In this document: piece by piece, positions 12,479 to 25,850 of the stretch | Position numbering within the stretch: the first letter of the stretch is position 1 | Layout: every line of letters begins with the position of its first letter | Source of the DNA: Kalaharituber pfeilii | Lineage: Eukaryota > Ascomycota > Pezizomycetes > Pezizales > Pezizaceae | Assembly (NCBI GenBank): GCA_015179045.1 | Contig: WHUZ01000130.1 | Location: 1-64,000 of the forward strand | Length of the DNA stretch: 64,000 nt | Reading direction: 5' to 3' | Position numbers and translations under genes: made by a program | Notes under the pieces: model-generated | What the model saw: only the letters and a program-made list of their open reading frames with translations | What the model was told of the DNA's origin: nothing | Database searches by the model: none

Positions 12479-15400
12479 AACGGGCGCTTGGCTTATAGGC
12501 GTTGCGAGCTGTGGAAAAGCCTCCAGGCTCTTTTAGAACGACACGTTTGCTTTTGGGAAGGGGCTTCTTGGTTTGTATTGGTCTTCTGTTCTATGAAAAT
12601 CTCTCTACGGACGTATTTGGGTTAGTAAATGCATTCAATGGAGTTGTCTGTAAGTGCTTTTGGGGTCATTCACATCACACATCCCTGAGTATATTCTATG
12701 TAGGATGCATGTATGTGTACTGTTAACCATATTCACTGAACACGTAATTATATGAAACATCTGAGGTGATGAGTTTCGTGTAGTTCCTCACGAGATGTGA
12801 ACAATTTTCAATATAGTCCCATGCCTCAGATTATGTCTTCTGTATAATTTGTTGGGGTCTGATAGTAACGCTCAGGGTAATAACATCCAATACTGGAATT
12901 ATCTGCGTTGACAAGGGTTGCTTAATGTCCCTCATTTTTTTTCATGAACAAACTTCAGCACCTTGAGTACATGTTGTAGCCCCTTATCCACCAATAAGCG
13001 ACAGATTACTAGTAGAAAAGTTATAAATGATAGCCTAAATACTTCATTTTCAACAGTGTACTCCGGATTTCTTCTGGATTTCCACATTGCTACGAACGAT
13101 TCCCTTCCGCAGGTGAAGGTCCTGTTGTAGCCCACACATGGAAATCGCAAAATTTGGAAGCAAGGACTCCCGCCAAGAATTTTAGCTTTCCCGGGCTTTA
13201 TCTGATGTTTTGCTAAGGTGCTTCATCAATACTAGCACAAAAGTCGCGTACTTGTTTGTACCACCCCGAGCACCGGTACCGCTTTTAACTGTCATTGCTT
13301 AGGATGTGCCTCAAATTCAGCCGGTTATGGGGGCCTCCGAGCACTTTTACAGATTTTTGAAACTTGCGACGTCATATTATCGAAGTCTTATTTACGGTAC
13401 CTGTAGTGCGTGGTCAAGACTATGAAAATTACAGATGTAGGGCCTGCCGTCATTGATGATTACTAGTGTTCTCTTCCTTTCGCGAATCAATCAAGCGTGC
13501 CAAGAAAGTCTGGACATTAGAACGGATTATTAGGTGCTTCTCAGGTCGAACACGATACGATTGCAGCTCAAAATTTAGCTTTGGGAGTTCACCATTTGAA
13601 ATCTCAAAGATAGATTATTACCTCTATTAGGATTATTTTATTGTCCTTCATCGTTGTAGCAATGTTGTTGAAACAGCTGACAATTTTGGTTGCTTAGAAA
13701 TAGCCAGTAGTAAAGACAGGTCGGTGCCTGAGCGACTGGCCTCTCACCCACAGATTTATTGCTCATTTTCGGTGCGATTAACTATTCACAGCGCAAAGTA
13801 CGACTCCATTTATCTCCCAGAGTCTTTTCATCTCCATTGAGCAATCGCATATGGCTATTCTGACTATCTGTCTAACAAATGCCTTCATAGCGTATTTATA
13901 TTCCCTTCAAATCCATCATGTCAGCCCCAACTCCCCATTCAGTAAGTCACTCATATCAGACAGTCTCGTCCATGTCACTCCCACAATGATTAGCTGATCC
14001 CGCTTAGTCTGCCAGAGATCCAACCGTTACGGGAACCATAATTCCGCATTTTGCATTATTGGGCGCCGCTGGCTACAGAAGAAGCGAATCGAGGTAGAAA
14101 GACCTGAGTCATGATTACTAACGTTGATTGATGGTAAGTATCTGGTTGGAACAAGAGGAAGGACGGGGATACACAGGCTTAGAAATGTGAAGCTTGTTTG
14201 GTTGGATGATGAATTTTATTTCGAGGAGTATTGACGGAAGATTAATATTGTCCGAATGCTACTATCGAACACTACCCTGAAGTAGCATACTATCTGTGCC
14301 ATATATGTTTCCAGCTAATCTTCAATTTCCGCAAGGCTACTGTTCCAGGCCGGATGGAAAGCTCGTGGAGAACGATATACCAGTGAGAAGGTCTATTATG
14401 ATATATCCATTTCGTTTCCATGGCCGGACATGTCGACAATACTCGCGCCGTTCCTTCCGCTTCTTCCCACGTACCCCCCACATCTTCTTTCAAACACGGC
14501 CTTGGCATACGGAGTATTGTTAGCTTGAGCTCTCTCTGCATGCCAACATTCTCACCGGTTATGACCACTATCGAGTCACCATGCCGCATTGGAACAATTG
14601 CAATGGTATTCCCTGCTACTTAACCCTGAAGTCACGGTATGTAGCTGTGCTTTGTAATTGTGCAAAAGGACAAGTGGTTTGACAGTTTGGGGTATCGCTG
14701 CTAATTTATAAGATTACACCGCTACTATTTTCGTGAACTGGACTTAAAGGGGTCGAACTTTTGCTTGATGTGTGGATGGAGAAGTACTATATATACTGCT
14801 TGTGATGCCTATGTCGCGAAGTTTGAGCCCTACTTGAGTATGTTTAAAATGCCCAAATTGTGACACCGGTTCAAAGTCATTCATCCATGCTTATCGCCTG
14901 TGACATGTTGCAGACCACGTGGGGAAAAACTTCAAAATCTCTGGATGTAACACTGTACGGTATATTCTTGCCGCTCTTGCAATGGACTTGCTTGAATTAC
15001 GATACAAGTTTCCTCCAACACCATGGTGAATCTAGCACTTTATTAGCCCATGGCAGACTGCACAGCATTGGCATTGTGAAACATAAGGGTTGGAAAGGGT
15101 GACACAAGCAACAAGATCAGGTGAATAATGGTATATCACAGGACACTGGTGTCGTTGCAATCGATCGCAAAAATGCAAGAAAGTAAAATAATTTGGGCCA
15201 TGGTACTGTGCGCACACGATCCGCGAGACATAGACTTGCTACGAGACCATGCGAGGTAGCATACGTAAATTGAGGTTTCTAAATATAAGTTATCGCAAGG
15301 CTCATTGATATGATAGTCAATTGCGCGCCTTCGAAGGCTATCTGGCGTGGTAAAACGGTATGGCAAGGCATGCGCTGGCATCAAATTCCATTGCCTAACA

Positions 15401-15942
15401 AACGGCTTTCCCCGTCTTTTTCACCGCGCTTCTACCAACTCATTGCAACAACATTCGTTATGTATCTCCTGAAATGGCAAACATGACTGGAACACCTGAC
15501 ATGACACAGCATTCGATCCAGCTGTATGATTTAATGTCGCTAGTTTTTGTATTCGCCTATGCAGGTTGACTAGAGTGAAGAAGCAAAGCCTCTTTGATAG
15601 GGTACACTACACCACGCTGGACAACGCATGAACAGACAGCCAGACCAATAAGTGAGATGCGGCTGAGGGAGCTTTGATAATGAAACTCAAATATTGTATG
15701 GTGTCCAGGCAGAAGCCATAGGTAAATAGTCAGTTTATGAGACTATAATTAGGAACATTTGTGTAGGCCGTATGAAAGAAGTTGCGTGTTTGCGTTCCTC
15801 ACTGTCTACCGGATATCTCGGTGGATGCTCGCTTCGGAGTTTGGCATGGGGCATGGGGTACATGCATCTAAGTACTGTACTTAGCCATTGTGTACCCTCA
15901 TATTGAACTTGGGAAATGCAGTGCCCCTGGGGTAAGCGATAT

Positions 15943-16570
15943 GTGTGTGGTGTGCCGAGTCATGCGTAACAAACGCTCCAGTCACCACTGGCCCGGGCTA
16001 CTCACGGTTCATGACTGGCCCAGACCACTCACGACAAGCGTACTTGTACAACATGTGTTGACCTTTTTTCACTACAGAAACTGACAGGTTAGTTGCTAAA
16101 TTATTGCGGTTGCCACATTATGATACTTGAAATTTTATTCAACTCTGTTTATTTACATATTTAATTACTCATATACTTTCTTACCCTTTGGCAGTTCCAT
16201 GCTTTCAATATTTTTGAATCTTCTTTTATACATCTGTATTATAGTATGATTCTCCACAATTTGCTATAGAGGAGTATTTCACTGGAATGGAAATTTCACT
16301 GAAAAGAAAGTATTTTACTGAAGAGAAAAGGAAGAGAAAAGTATTTCACTGAAGCGAAGCCATTTCGCTGAAGAGGGTTCCGCTTTCTTAACGGTAGTTT
16401 GGTTTGGTTCGAAGTTAACTGTAGAGTACGCGTGTAGTGGGCGTGTAGGTAATGTAGTTCAAAGTGCTTTGGAGAGTACAGAGAAAAAAATTATGAACCT
16501 TGGTGCTACTGAGTAGCCCAGACCAGTGGTAACTGAATCACTGTTATGAATGGCCCGGCACATACTCATA
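15943..16570. mobile_element. MITE-like element with about 60-bp imperfect terminal inverted repeats
   Basis: The segment 15943-16004 is matched in inverse orientation by 16510-16570. Shared blocks include GTGCCG, TAACA, ACCACTGG and GGGCTACTCA. I estimate about 75 percent identity by eye. The 500 bases between hold no transposase. Size and structure fit a non-autonomous DNA transposon. No clear target-site duplication was seen, so the ends are approximate. Confidence 0.4.
16274..16377 (+). repeat. Cluster of five TATTTCACTGAA-like repeats
   Basis: Five variants of (G)TATTTCACTGAA-GAGAAA occur in about 100 bases, starting near 16274, 16292, 16310, 16341 and 16361, with unequal spacing. It is a degenerate short tandem array inside the MITE-like element. 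Transposon subterminal repeats often look like this. Confidence 0.5.
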
Positions 16571-18795
16571 GTGTCGGTATCAAGGGTAAGTCTTCAGAAT
16601 CGCGAAAAGTTGCATACAATGTGGCAGGGGTAGTTGCTAGGATAGAGTCCGCCTGTTATGTACTGTAATACTTGGTACTCTACAGGCATTTCATATATAG
16701 CGACACCATTATGTTTGTTTGCAACCAACTACTCCATTTCCCAGTCACAGCCTCGAATCAGCCTCATACAACAGCAAAATGAAATTCCGAGCTCGGTACG
16801 CAAAGATTTCGGTCATGAAATGCATAATCAAGAATCTACTTGAGTTGAGCACGTCTGAATAATTACTTTATGTGATGAATGAAAATCTTAGAGAAGAGTG
16901 GGATACAATGATAAAAGAAAGAGTCTTGTCATTAGTTAGAGGTTTGCCAATTGGCTTTGCTGTTATTGTAGTCAAATGGAATTATGCAACACTTTATTAA
17001 CTTGTATGCAGAGAAAAAATACCTGTTTTGTATTTTTGTGTGTAATCCCATACAAAAGTTTCTAAAGACTTTTGACAAATAGTCACACCTACTCCACTTT
17101 TGACCCTCTGTCGAGTGGCATACTAATACAGTTATGCGTGTATTAGTGCTTCTGAGTATTTATCCCCTACCCCCGAGTACTCAACGTACACAGCTGTGGC
17201 CATCAATTTTTTTTTAAGCGGTACGCCTAGTTTGTATGTAGTACAGGAGGTGGGATGTCTCACCCACGCAATATATTCTTTGTGCGACTTTGCTTCTCAA
17301 ATATTTCCCCCTCCTAGCTTCTGTAGGAGAATCCCATTTACAGGCCTTGATTACTACTTCGGTTCCTCCACAGACAACCATGTTACTAGTATCATTGGAC
17401 TCATGCCCTATTTTCATAACTCATTGCGCTCTGTGCTTACTACAGTAGCTGTGTATCTGGACAGTTACTTGAGCTGTGTCTTGTTTCTATCTTCTTTCAG
17501 CCACAGAGTACCGTACCTGTTTCTCAATTTCAATCTGGTATTAGCTACTAGTAGACTTTGCACACCCCGAATTTGCATTAGTCTCATAACGCTTCTTTTT
17601 TTTTTTCTTTTTCATGGGTTGCGAGTGGAGTAGTGGGAACATATTTGAAATGGAAAAGTGAAAATGAGGGAAAATGTATGAGATCTGTTTCTGTGTTAAA
17701 AAAACAAAAGAAAATGAGCTGTAATTGGGATAATTTTGGAATATGAAAATCCGATTTCGCATCCTTCTACTTGTGTTTGTCCCAAGTGAGAACAACCATT
17801 CAGCATATTTAAGAAAGTATTGCCCTGTGCCATACTCTACTACGGCCAGGAGACTTCCCTCCTTGCAAAACTAAATTGGGATCGGCTTTGCTCCCCGTCT
17901 CACTCCAGCAAGTCTAACTCAGCCCCCGCCAACCACCTACCAATCGCAGTCAATGATCAGCCCTAGCGGTGTGTGTGGTGGGTGTTACAGTTATAGCATC
18001 AGTTAGTAAGGCAGTAAGACTCGCTGACTTGACCTCTGCTAGTGAGGTAACAAGTTCAAGTTCTTTAGGTAAGCAATGCGGATTGATTGTTTCTGCGAGA
18101 GTTTTCAACCTTCTTTGCTTTCTTTCCTTTTGAGACGAAGGGCGACATCAGAGGTGAAAATCTGTGTTGCTTGGATTGACGAGATTGACGACGAAGTGCA
18201 ACACAAAAACTTCGCAAACTTGGGCCGCGAACTTGATTGAATCTGAGATCGCGGATATTTGTCTGTCGCAGTAGGCGGATCGGACTCAGCTCAAATACCT
18301 AGACTCAACAATTCTTAATCATCCAGAGTCGCTACAGGGCATTTTTCGGAGCACATTCGACACGTTATTTCGATCGGAAGGTCAGAGAAAAAGAGCGACA
18401 TTGGAATTAAATCAGTAATCTGAAGACAGCACTTAAGGAAGGAGTGAGCGAAGCTTCAACTAGTACCGGGCAGATTTGGGGACCAAACTTGGTGGCAAAT
18501 CGACGGACTAGTGTTAGCGATACTAAACTCGGAAATACTCACGCACGAGGGAGGTTGATAAGGGGAATTAATAAAGAGCAGTATTATAGGGACCTCATTG
18601 GAATCGAGAGGGAAAAGAATAGAATAACCATCTTTCGGCGGGGTCGCATCCTCCAAAGACTGCACAGAACAGAAATAATCTTGGGATTGACTCCGAAGTC
18701 ACAGAATTTCTGTATTCATCTTAACCCGGGCCGAATCAGCCCGAGTACCGAAACCCTTAATTGGAGCATCCGACACCAGCGTAAACGAGAGCAAC

Positions 18796-20278
18796 ATGCT
18801 CGTTGAAGCCGAAGTCCTGGGGAACTCAGCTAAATCGCTGGAGTCGACGGACGGGAAGGATGGGGCGGGGACTGGGGGGAATGTTCATCATTCAGGTTAG
18901 TGGGCATACCAATGTATTTTGCTTTTATACTATGGGGCTTTCAAGCGGGAGATAATCACTGGGAAATGGTGAGAGGGCGGTTTTATCGGTTCGAGTTCAG
19001 CGAACATATATATACGTCGATGCTATCACATCACAAGAGAGTACCAGTTTTACCTGAGGGGTGTTTGTTGCTCCTCTCCTCATGGAAAGCACAACAGGAC
19101 TTCGGCAATTGGTGTGGAGGACTAGGGGGCAATAGTATGGAAGTATATGGTATGCTGGGAACGCTAACACTAATCTCGTTTGACCGTAGTGCCCCCAGAT
19201 GGACCACCTCCGTCAACTCCTACTCTAGGTATGCCTCATTTCTCTCCCCACAGTTCTGTTCCTCTTTCTGCTTCGCCACGGTCCTGGGTATGCATGGTTG
19301 TGCGCATGGCGCATGCAATTGTAGATCCATAATTTTGTAGTGGTATTGTTGGATTGTATTTGTTTGTTGCAAGGAGATGAACTGGTGTTCTCATATCGTG
19401 GGCTACTACAGTCTCACAATATAGTATAGCATCCCTTACTAATTTTTTCATCAAATACAGATATCCTCGATGCGACAGCCGGGAGTTCTTCCAGCGTTAC
19501 AACCATCAGTTCCACACTCATGCCAGCCGACCAGATCCCTGATACCACCTCCCGGCCTGCTTCCACCTCCACGCTCACTAACAAAGATGGCGATGCCCGG
19601 TCCGAATCCTCCAACTCTGGACCGAGCGAGGGACTTGGCCAGGGGGCAAAAATTGGGTTGGGAGTTGGTATACCAATTGCGTTGATCCTGGTGGGACTAC
19701 TAGCGTTCTTTCTGTTGCGGAGAAAACGGAAGGCACTTCGTCATGGCAAAGGCGACCTGGGAGATCCCACAATTGTGACCGGCAAGCACTACGACGACGG
19801 GCACTCCGGCGCCTCGGACCAGATGATGCCCGGCGTCCACGTCCAACAATCGCCTATGACACAGCATGTCCATCAAGGACACATGTACTCGCCCGCGCCG
19901 TTGCACCCGATTGACGGTGGTTCTAGACCGGTTTCGGGTTCCCCGATGGCCATGGTTGGGGGGCCGCCGACGCCAGGATACGGATACCCTCATCCAGCTT
20001 CGCCCTCGATGACACCAAGCACGATTGTTAGACCTGCGACGACGATGGCACATGACATGGATAGGCCAGTGTCGCCGGTGCAGGACGTGGATTTGTTAGG
20101 GGGTGCGGACAGCGGAAGTTTGACGGGTAGTAGCAGCGCGGAGGGGGCCAATAGGAGCTTGGACAGGGCGGGGAGTGCGGCAGAAGAGGATGATAGGGAG
20201 ATGCAGTGGATTTTGGAGGAAGAGCGGAAGGCAAGGGAGAGGAGGGAGCAGGCGATGCGGTTGCCTACTGGGAGGTGA
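18796..20278 (+). CDS. Single-pass membrane protein, Ser/Thr/Pro-rich ectodomain and Pro-rich cytoplasmic tail
   Basis: Exons 18796-18895, 19190-19228 and 19461-20278 join in phase to give 318 residues. Residues 35-105 are Ser/Thr/Pro/Gly-rich. Residues 111-132 (IGLGVGIPIALILVGLLAFF) are one strong transmembrane helix with a small-residue GxGxG face, closed by the stop-transfer LRRKRK. The tail is rich in Pro, His, Met and Ser, and ends in an acidic-basic helix (about residues 285-318). This architecture is common in fungal cell-surface sensors and mucin-like receptors (Wsc/Mid2 style), but I see no WSC Cys pattern, so the role is unassigned. The modelled start lacks a signal peptide. The frame is open upstream back to 18691, so an earlier exon carrying the signal sequence, and perhaps an extracellular domain, may be missing. 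Confidence 0.68.
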
Positions 20279-23200
20279 GAGGGGATTGGGGGAATGAGGT
20301 GGAACAGGGAGGAAGTGGGGCACGTGTAAATGAGTTCGGCTAAGATGTGCAGAGGATGAAGCGGCGCCAGGGATTTAGGAGTTTAGGAAGAGGGGAGAAT
20401 ATTTGCGTCCAATAGCGTTTGGGTAGGAGGAACCTTTTAATTTTCGACACAAGAGGCGGTGAAGAGCTACAGATGACGGTCTTGGCTGATCAGCGTACAT
20501 AATATTTCATACACTGCACTGTTGGTTGTTATATCAAGTTTTCGATTTACAGGGGAGCGAAAATGCCTTTTTCTCAGTCTTCTACCGTGGTCTACGTTGG
20601 GATTTTTGTGACTTAACGGTATTCTTGCAGAATTTCAAGTTTCCAGGGAATTGCGGATATCCAGTTTTTTATCGGCTATGTTACCCTTTTCAACGGGAAG
20701 CTACGATCTCACGTTAACGTTCTTACGTTCGTTCGGGCATCAGGGGCAAATTCTTCCTCAGGCAATTTTACGATAGTTTACTCCGCAAGACCTAAGCCTG
20801 CCCATTACCATTCCCTCACCTCTGTTTCCCCAACTACGGTATCATGGAACTACGTCTACGTCTAGGGCTTCGTTGCCGATCTTGGTGAATAGGGTACGGG
20901 AATCGGGGATCCATGTGATTTTTACTATTGTTGTCACTTTACATACCTTGATTCAACATATATATATATATCTTAAGCTTCCTTCCTTTTTATCGGCTTA
21001 CCTTTTTCTCTGATATCGGCTTTTTAAGTATCTTTAGCTTTATTTCTCTTAGTGTTTACGTTCTTTGAGATATGATTACTTTACTACTCGTTCTGTGGTG
21101 TTGATGAATTGTCCATATGAGAATGGTCCTGAACCAGTCTACATCCATGATACACTCTACAATCACTACTACAGTTTAGTACTACTCTCCTACAGGACTG
21201 TGTCGTGTCACGACCAAAGCTCTGTAAGCTCCTCTCATGCCACCGGGTTTTCTGTGTAACACTACCCCAAACGCGGTCTCGGCCATCTTAAAAGGTTTTT
21301 ACGCCGAGGGGTACAGATGTAGGATTCTCGAGCTGGGTCCAGGAGGATTCGCGTAGATTTACTGCCTGTAGATAATAGACCAGAGCAGAGAGAAGTTACT
21401 ATTCCATCTTACCTACCACGTACTTCCCGGAAGTGGAATGCGTGTATGCATGAGGATTCGGACTGAAAATACTTAAGTTTCCCGATAATCCGGAGCGCGG
21501 CGGTAAAGTGTGGGTAGAAGCAATGGGAGGAAGGGTACTGCATATAGGATGGAATGTTGAGCAACAAAGGCTGTCGAGGAGAGAAGAGGACTCATTGGGA
21601 CTCTATTGAGGTGTAATCGGTACTGAAGACTTCACAATGGTCCCGCGGCTCGTGTCTATAGAACTTGGGTGCTTTAAGCATGCTGGTGTACCGAGTATGA
21701 AATGTCCATTATGCAAGTAGTCAGGAACAACTAATTGAAGACCGTAGATCAAACTTAGGCCCTGTTTGGTTGCAGTAGGTCGTATCAGATAGTTTAGACC
21801 TAGCATCGGTATGAATGGCCAAGACGGGATACGACGTAAGAGGTGCAATTGGAGCTGGGGGAATGTTTGCAACAATTTGACTACGTACCTACAGATATGC
21901 AGTGCCAAAAAAAACAAAAAAAACGGCAACTTTAAAGAGTTCGAGCGCTGTGTATATCTAGCAGCTGAGTGCGTCAAGGTGCTTTCCTGTTGCCTTGCAT
22001 ACCCGCGCACAGTACCATGATGGTGCAAGTTTCCAAGATCTGTATCAAGCTCAACTGTTCAAAAGTTCTGCGACGAATTCAATTTTTGGGATATCATGTT
22101 GAACTTGGCATTAAGTCAGTGTAAACTGCTTAATCTTGTGTTCACGCCCTTCGTCGGTGTGTAGCTCAGGCTACTTGAATGAATTGTATTCCCACTCGTG
22201 CTCCAATCTCGCTGTACATCCTCGGATTTTTTGCGCAATTGTACCAATTCCGTCTTGCTTCCTGTGCACTGTCTTTCAAGTCTCTGGCAATCGGCCACAG
22301 AGCGGTCACGCGTTGCACTAAATCGCATCTACGACAACCTTCACGTTTCTAGATGCTGTTACTGGTCGACCTCGGTTCGAAGTCGATTCTTACGCACTTG
22401 CATCCTCTCATATGCCCGGTTTACTGCAAACGGTTTGAAGATCCAGCGTTCGGTGCGTCGCCGCAGCCCAGCTTGGCCCTCATCACCAGCCTGCAATTAT
22501 AAGATATAGCTAGCCGTCCAAGTGGTCTGTCGATAGATGTAATGTTCCACGTGTGCACGGTGAATGTCCTGGGTTGAAGACGTGATGGCGATGTTCGAAG
22601 TACAGTACACGATTTCAAGTCCAGAGGTTGTTGGCGGAAGCAAGGGACTTTTTGTTTGGGGCCTCACCAACGAAGGCACATCATTCCGACCTCTACTTCC
22701 AGAAGGTTACTGTATTCACCTTCTCTATTTGCATCATCTCTTCGCTTCTGGAGTGCTCGAAGCGAGTCATGTTTGCCAAGATTTGATTCCTTGTTAAATT
22801 TGGTTCTTTCATTGCTGAGCATCATGCTGATCAAGTGCTGTTTGGATACATGCCCTATATTCATAAGGGCATTTCACAGCAATGAGACACCAGGAATGGA
22901 ACTCAGTTGTTCTTCACTTGACGCTTTCCTGGGCAGGAATCGTGCAGGGAGGACTCCGAGTAAGCCCGGTCGCAGCAGGAGTGTGCTCTGTGCCATCGGA
23001 AAGACCTAGGTTATTGCACTCTGAGCACGGGGGGCCACGACATGTATTCGCGCGGATACGGCGCGTTACAAACAGTAAAGACTGGTGTGGCAGCATGAGG
23101 TTGGAGGTCATCATTTCGTCTGGTGAGGCCCTGGGGGTGGTATTACTGATGATGCAATGGGGTCGGGGTAGTTTTGCGACGAGTGGTGTTAAGTTGACCT

Positions 23201-24852
23201 GTAGTGTCCGTGGGCCTGCGGTTGGTATTGTGGTGCCCGATTGCGTGCCAGAATGTAGCTAAGTCGGCCAAAGCTTTCTGGAAGGGTGCAGCATTAGTGT
23301 GGTAGCGCTTTTAAACATCCCCATTCACACCATAGTTACCCTCAAGTTACATTTCTGGCATTTTGTTTTTGCGGCTATGGCATCAAAATCAGATTGACTG
23401 CAGAAAGAGGTTAATGATCCATCATCATACATCTAAGTTGCTGAGCAGGTGAAGGTACTCTGTAGCTCCGGATGTGAAGCTGTAGTTGCGTGTGGCTGGA
23501 AGAAGAATTTGGCTCCAGCGGTAGCCATTGACCTTAGATTGAAGGCTACCCAACGATTGATAAGCCGATCTAGACCCCCATATAGTTGTCCTTCTAAAAA
23601 ATAAGTAGCACATGCTTGCATAACTAAACTCGTGCATTAAGGAATGGATTCCTTTCTCGTTCTAAACACAACACTGTTGATCCAACATGCTGACGACACC
23701 TGTTCCTATGTTCCTATGTTCCTATATTATTGTAGTGAGCCATGCGTAGCAAGCTCCACCGCAGTGAGAAGACTGTCTCGCATCAATCCCTATGCACAAG
23801 GTACCAGCACTGATAGAATGCATGGTGCCACGTCGCAGTGGCCGGCCGGCCGGTCCTTTTCTGCTGCTCAGCTGAGCACAATCCTCATCAAGCTTGCCAT
23901 GGTGGGCACGTATTGTTAAACATATGGATCCCTCCTTCGAAGTTCTCTCATCATCCGAAAAAGTGAAAGATCTGTGGCAAAGATGACAGAAAGGAGGGAA
24001 GCGGAGCGGGCCAAGTGGGATCGAGCAAGGAGTCCGCTCTGTCGGACCATTCACATGTGTTGGTGGGGCAGCTTGCGGTGTCGCGCGAGTGTTATAGGGC
24101 TTTTGAAGCAGGCCACAATACGGGGGGTCCGAGACGAAAATGCATCTCCGAGTTTGCTGAGGAAGAGACTAGCGGAAAGGTGATGATGCCTCGTGATGAT
24201 GCCTCAGGTTGCCGAATTGAGGTGGTGCCAAGATCAATATTGAATTAGTCTGAATGTGTTTCTGGCACCAAGATATTATTACGCCAAGGCTTTACAATTT
24301 CCTTCCAAAGATATCCATTCGAATTTATCGAAGCGCTCAAACACAACTCAAGATACTTGACTTCTTAATTGCGTAGCTTGTAGGTAGTGAACCATGCAAA
24401 TGGCTAGACATCTGCGACATTCTCAGTTTTAACGCATCAGCCATCATAAAGTAGAACAATCATCCTTCAATCAGTGCTACAACACTCAATTCAGTCACGT
24501 TCCAGCACGTGTTACCCTCAAAACCAGCATCCCGTGCTGTCAATTGCAAGCAGTAACACTCTAACCTACCAAATAAACAATGACAAGAAACCAATATATA
24601 TGTATGCGGTAGCAATACCGGAAGAGGGAAAGCCAAAAATAAAAAAGTAAAAAAGGCAGCCAGCAGACCCCCATGGAACTGAAACTTCAAGCCCTTAAAC
24701 GGATAATAATTGCGCAGTTTGTAGCCTCCACATTCCAAGTGTTCCACAAATTGCCTAACCAACCAAAGCTTCAGAAAGCGCAACCCGTCCTTTGCGAAGC
24801 GATTTTGTACCGGCTCACATATTTTCCCCGCTGTCATGTTTGCATTTACTTT
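20279..24852. other. Intergenic region, no gene seen
   Basis: This holds the 3' flank of the membrane-protein gene, an (AT)8 run near 20957-20973, a triple TGTTCCTA repeat at about 23699-23723 and a GGCCGG palindrome cluster near 23841. Short frames such as 22882-23262 (+) and 21603-22028 (-) have no recognisable domain and no supporting splice structure. Nothing else stands out. Confidence 0.45.
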
Positions 24853-25662
24853 CTATAAATACCTCGTAAACGGCTCCCTCTCCTCATACCATAGTGGCAC
24901 CCTCCCGTAACTTGTCCGTCTTCGAGAGGCTGGCGGTAGACTCTCCTCATATTCTCCCATACTGTCAGTAGACCCCGGTCTATGTCGATCATCGTAGCTA
25001 TAATACACCCCATGATAATCGTGGCAGCTCATTTTTCGCGGTACTGGTCCCGGCGGTATCGGTGAGGACATCAGTTCCATTCCAGTTCCCTCCTGGTGCT
25101 GGTGCTGGTGCTGCTGATAAACCCACCCGTGGCCACTAGGGTCCGCCGTTTCAGAATAATGCCCACCCTCTTTGGAGTATCCTGAAAGTGAGTAGTACCG
25201 CGAAGAGCGTTCCTTTGGGCGGCTACTAGAACTGGAGCTGATGGTGATTTGAGGGATTCTGTAGCTTGTGTCTTCGAATCCCTCCTCTTCGAGTGAGTAT
25301 TCCGGATACGCCTCAGAATAGTGTCGTGCCGCACTAGACTCCTGATGCAGGCTAATACTATAGCGTGTATGGTCTTCTATCTGGATATTTTGTTTTCGTC
25401 GGGATTTCCGGGGGCTGTTTGGGGCTGGGTCATCATATCCGTGTGTGTGAGAGTGGGGAAACGATCCGGAGTGGGATGAAACATAGTGCAAATTTGTGCA
25501 GTCGTAGTCCCCTCCAACTGGCGAAGTTGTTACACTCGTATCAGGGAAGGCACTCGATTCTCGCGGAGAACAGGAATATGCGGAATAGTATGAAGAGCTG
25601 GAGGCGCTCGAGGAGGTGGTGGAGAAGCTGGGTGGGGTGAGAGGGGAACTATAGTGAGGCAT
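24853..25662 (-). CDS. Ser/Tyr-rich low-complexity protein, unknown function
   Basis: Open frame of 269 residues starting at the ATG at 25662. I do not recognise a family. The first 60 residues are Ser/Thr/Tyr-rich with a poly-Ser stretch. PRKSRRK (about residues 83-90) is a possible nuclear localisation signal. SSSSSSRP and a HQHQHQHQ stretch follow, and the C-terminal 60 residues hold many Tyr, Arg and Glu. It has no membrane segment or signal peptide and is probably intrinsically disordered. A CAG lies six bases before the ATG (TTCCGCAGATACAATG), so a non-coding or short upstream exon is possible. An (AAAAT)n tract about 140 bases upstream could serve as a nucleosome-excluding promoter element. 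The length without stops, in a surrounding that is not GC-rich, supports a real gene. Confidence 0.6.
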   Translation of the reverse strand: MPHYSSPLTPPSFSTTSSSASSSSYYSAYSCSPRESSAFPDTSVTTSPVGGDYDCTNLHYVSSHSGSFPHSHTHGYDDPAPNSPRKSRRKQNIQIEDHTRYSISLHQESSAARHYSEAYPEYSLEEEGFEDTSYRIPQITISSSSSSRPKERSSRYYSLSGYSKEGGHYSETADPSGHGWVYQQHQHQHQEGTGMELMSSPIPPGPVPRKMSCHDYHGVYYSYDDRHRPGSTDSMGEYEESLPPASRRRTSYGRVPLWYEEREPFTRYL

Positions 25663-25798
25663 TGTATCTGCGGAAATCGCAAGATTGACACCGTATGAGA
25701 TGACACCGTATGTGCAATGGGGCGCTCAATTTCGAAGTCGGGAGAGGCTTTTACTGGAAGGATACCAGATAACCTAGCAGCGCAAGGGATCTTACGAA

Positions 25799-25850
25799 AA
25801 AAATAAAAAAAATAAAATAAAATAAAATAAAATAAAAATAAAAATAAACA
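25799..25850 (+). repeat. (AAAAT)n microsatellite
   Basis: About 50 bases of A-rich pentamers (AAAAT/AAATA) lie upstream of the minus-strand gene that starts at 25662. Directly visible; its function is not known. Confidence 0.8.

Larger units (their letters stand above)
12479..18795. other. Long AT-rich intergenic region
   Basis: More than 6 kb without a credible gene. Short open frames here lack domains and do not splice together. It contains a MITE-like element (15943-16570) with a cluster of TTTCACTGAA-type repeats inside it. An open stretch just before 18796 may belong to the next gene as an unrecognised upstream exon. Confidence 0.5.

Noticed and set aside
21760..21790. GGCCCTGTTTGGTT, similar to hAT-type MITE ends
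   Set aside because: No inverted partner was found within the window, so it is treated as a chance match.
22882..23262. 126-codon plus frame
   Set aside because: Neither domain nor upstream or downstream exon continuation was found. An overlapping frame in another phase is nearly as long.
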